A DNA stretch of 64,000 bases from Sphaerochaeta halotolerans. GTDB lineage: Bacteria; Spirochaetota; Spirochaetia; Sphaerochaetales; Sphaerochaetaceae. A program made the translations under genes and the position numbers. Each line of letters begins with the position of its first letter. Positions within the stretch are counted from its first letter, which is position 1. Below are positions 63,706 to 64,000 of this stretch, piece after piece. The DNA lies in NCBI RefSeq assembly GCF_003429665.1, contig NZ_QUWK01000006.1:62001-126000 (forward strand), given 5' to 3'. The notes under the pieces were generated by a model. That model did no database searches. It saw nothing but the letters and a program-made list of their open reading frames with translations, and had not been told where the DNA came from.

Positions 63706-63999
63706 TCAGGCGATGGTATGAATCCAGCCTTTTGGAGCTTCAATTCTACCCATCTGGATACCGGTGAGGGTATCATAGAGTTTTTGGGTGATTGGGCCCA
63801 TTTTCTCCATTCCGCTCGGCATGGTAATAACACCATTTTCTGTGGTGATGGAACCAATGGGAGAGAGGACAGCAGCTGTACCACACAAGCCACCTTCCAC
63901 GAATTCAGAGAGTTCGCTTACCGGTACTTCACGCTCTTCAGTCTCCAGATGCAAATACTCTTTTGCTACATACATGAGCGATCTTCTGGTGATTGAGGG
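63706..63999 (-). CDS. ilvE: branched-chain amino-acid aminotransferase, C-terminal part
   Basis: The frame enters from beyond the window end and stops at 63706. The visible 97 residues read PSITRRSLMYVAKEYL, then EFVEGGLCGTAAVLSPIG and KMGPITQKLYDTLTGIQMG, the C-terminal signature of class IV PLP branched-chain aminotransferases of about 350 residues. The Gly-Thr-Ala segment binds the PLP phosphate. It converts leucine, isoleucine and valine to their keto acids and back. Confidence 0.93.
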   Translation of the reverse strand, partial: PSITRRSLMYVAKEYLHLETEEREVPVSELSEFVEGGLCGTAAVLSPIGSITTENGVITMPSGMEKMGPITQKLYDTLTGIQMGRIEAPKGWIHTIA

Positions 64000-64000
64000 G

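Noticed and set aside
63526-63996. 156-codon plus-strand frame at the window end
   Set aside because: It lies antisense to the clearly recognisable C-terminus of ilvE.

Overview
The window looks like chromosomal DNA of a fermentative, Gram-negative spirochaete, most plausibly Sphaerochaeta or a close relative. This is an inference, because no marker such as 16S rRNA is present. The grounds are many lipoprotein signal peptides and LPP20/LpoB-type envelope lipoproteins, a pyruvate formate-lyase system instead of respiration genes, an outer-membrane-style barrel protein, and a divergent sigma-like protein of a kind I associate with spirochaetes.

Layout. 1-3.2 kb: the end of an unrecognised gene, a RarA fusion protein and a five-tRNA array (His, Arg, Lys, Leu, Gly). 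3.3-6.7 kb: a membrane GGDEF-EAL protein, a GNAT acetyltransferase and a decayed ArsC-like gene. 6.9-14.6 kb: tig, clpP, clpX, a DHH phosphoesterase, a sigma-70-like gene behind a near-perfect sigma-54 promoter, rdgB and pepF. 14.7-19.5 kb: tRNA-Leu, a single transposase gene and a polar amino-acid ABC transporter. 19.5-26.3 kb: a LysE pseudogene, then a triple-FMN-domain lipoprotein divergent from a long NDH-2, a polyprenyl diphosphate synthase and a small protein. These three main components match part of the flavin-based extracellular electron transfer locus of Listeria. A DUF438 pseudogene follows.

26.3-31.9 kb: a CBS protein, two half-size permeases, an Fnr-like regulator with an Fe-S cysteine set, and pflB-pflA behind a perfect TGTGA dyad. 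31.9-42.6 kb: a lipocalin pseudogene, gpx-marR, an aldo/keto reductase, a TspO-like protein, a C39-like peptidase, a rhodanese, and an LPP20/LpoB/COG3014 lipoprotein cluster. In that cluster one gene is interrupted by a 52-bp multi-palindromic repeat also found at 31.86 kb. 42.6-48.8 kb: a PLD-helicase with a coupled Nudix gene, an RRM protein, and an AT-rich orphan protein with a PD-(D/E)XK-like motif set. 48.8-55.2 kb: a complete trpBA-EGDCF cluster. 55.5-64 kb: an HNH endonuclease, a deoxyinosine glycosylase, an EamA transporter, an ABC-F ATPase, a barrel protein, a large protease-propeller-barrel protein and the end of ilvE.

Two themes stand out. First, gene decay: at least six broken genes are readable, each with identifiable lesions. 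Second, several genes (GNAT, Nudix, EamA, ABC-F) lack a Shine-Dalgarno sequence and carry a -10 hexamer 6-8 nt before the start codon, which predicts leaderless transcripts. No CRISPR array, rRNA or prophage was seen.
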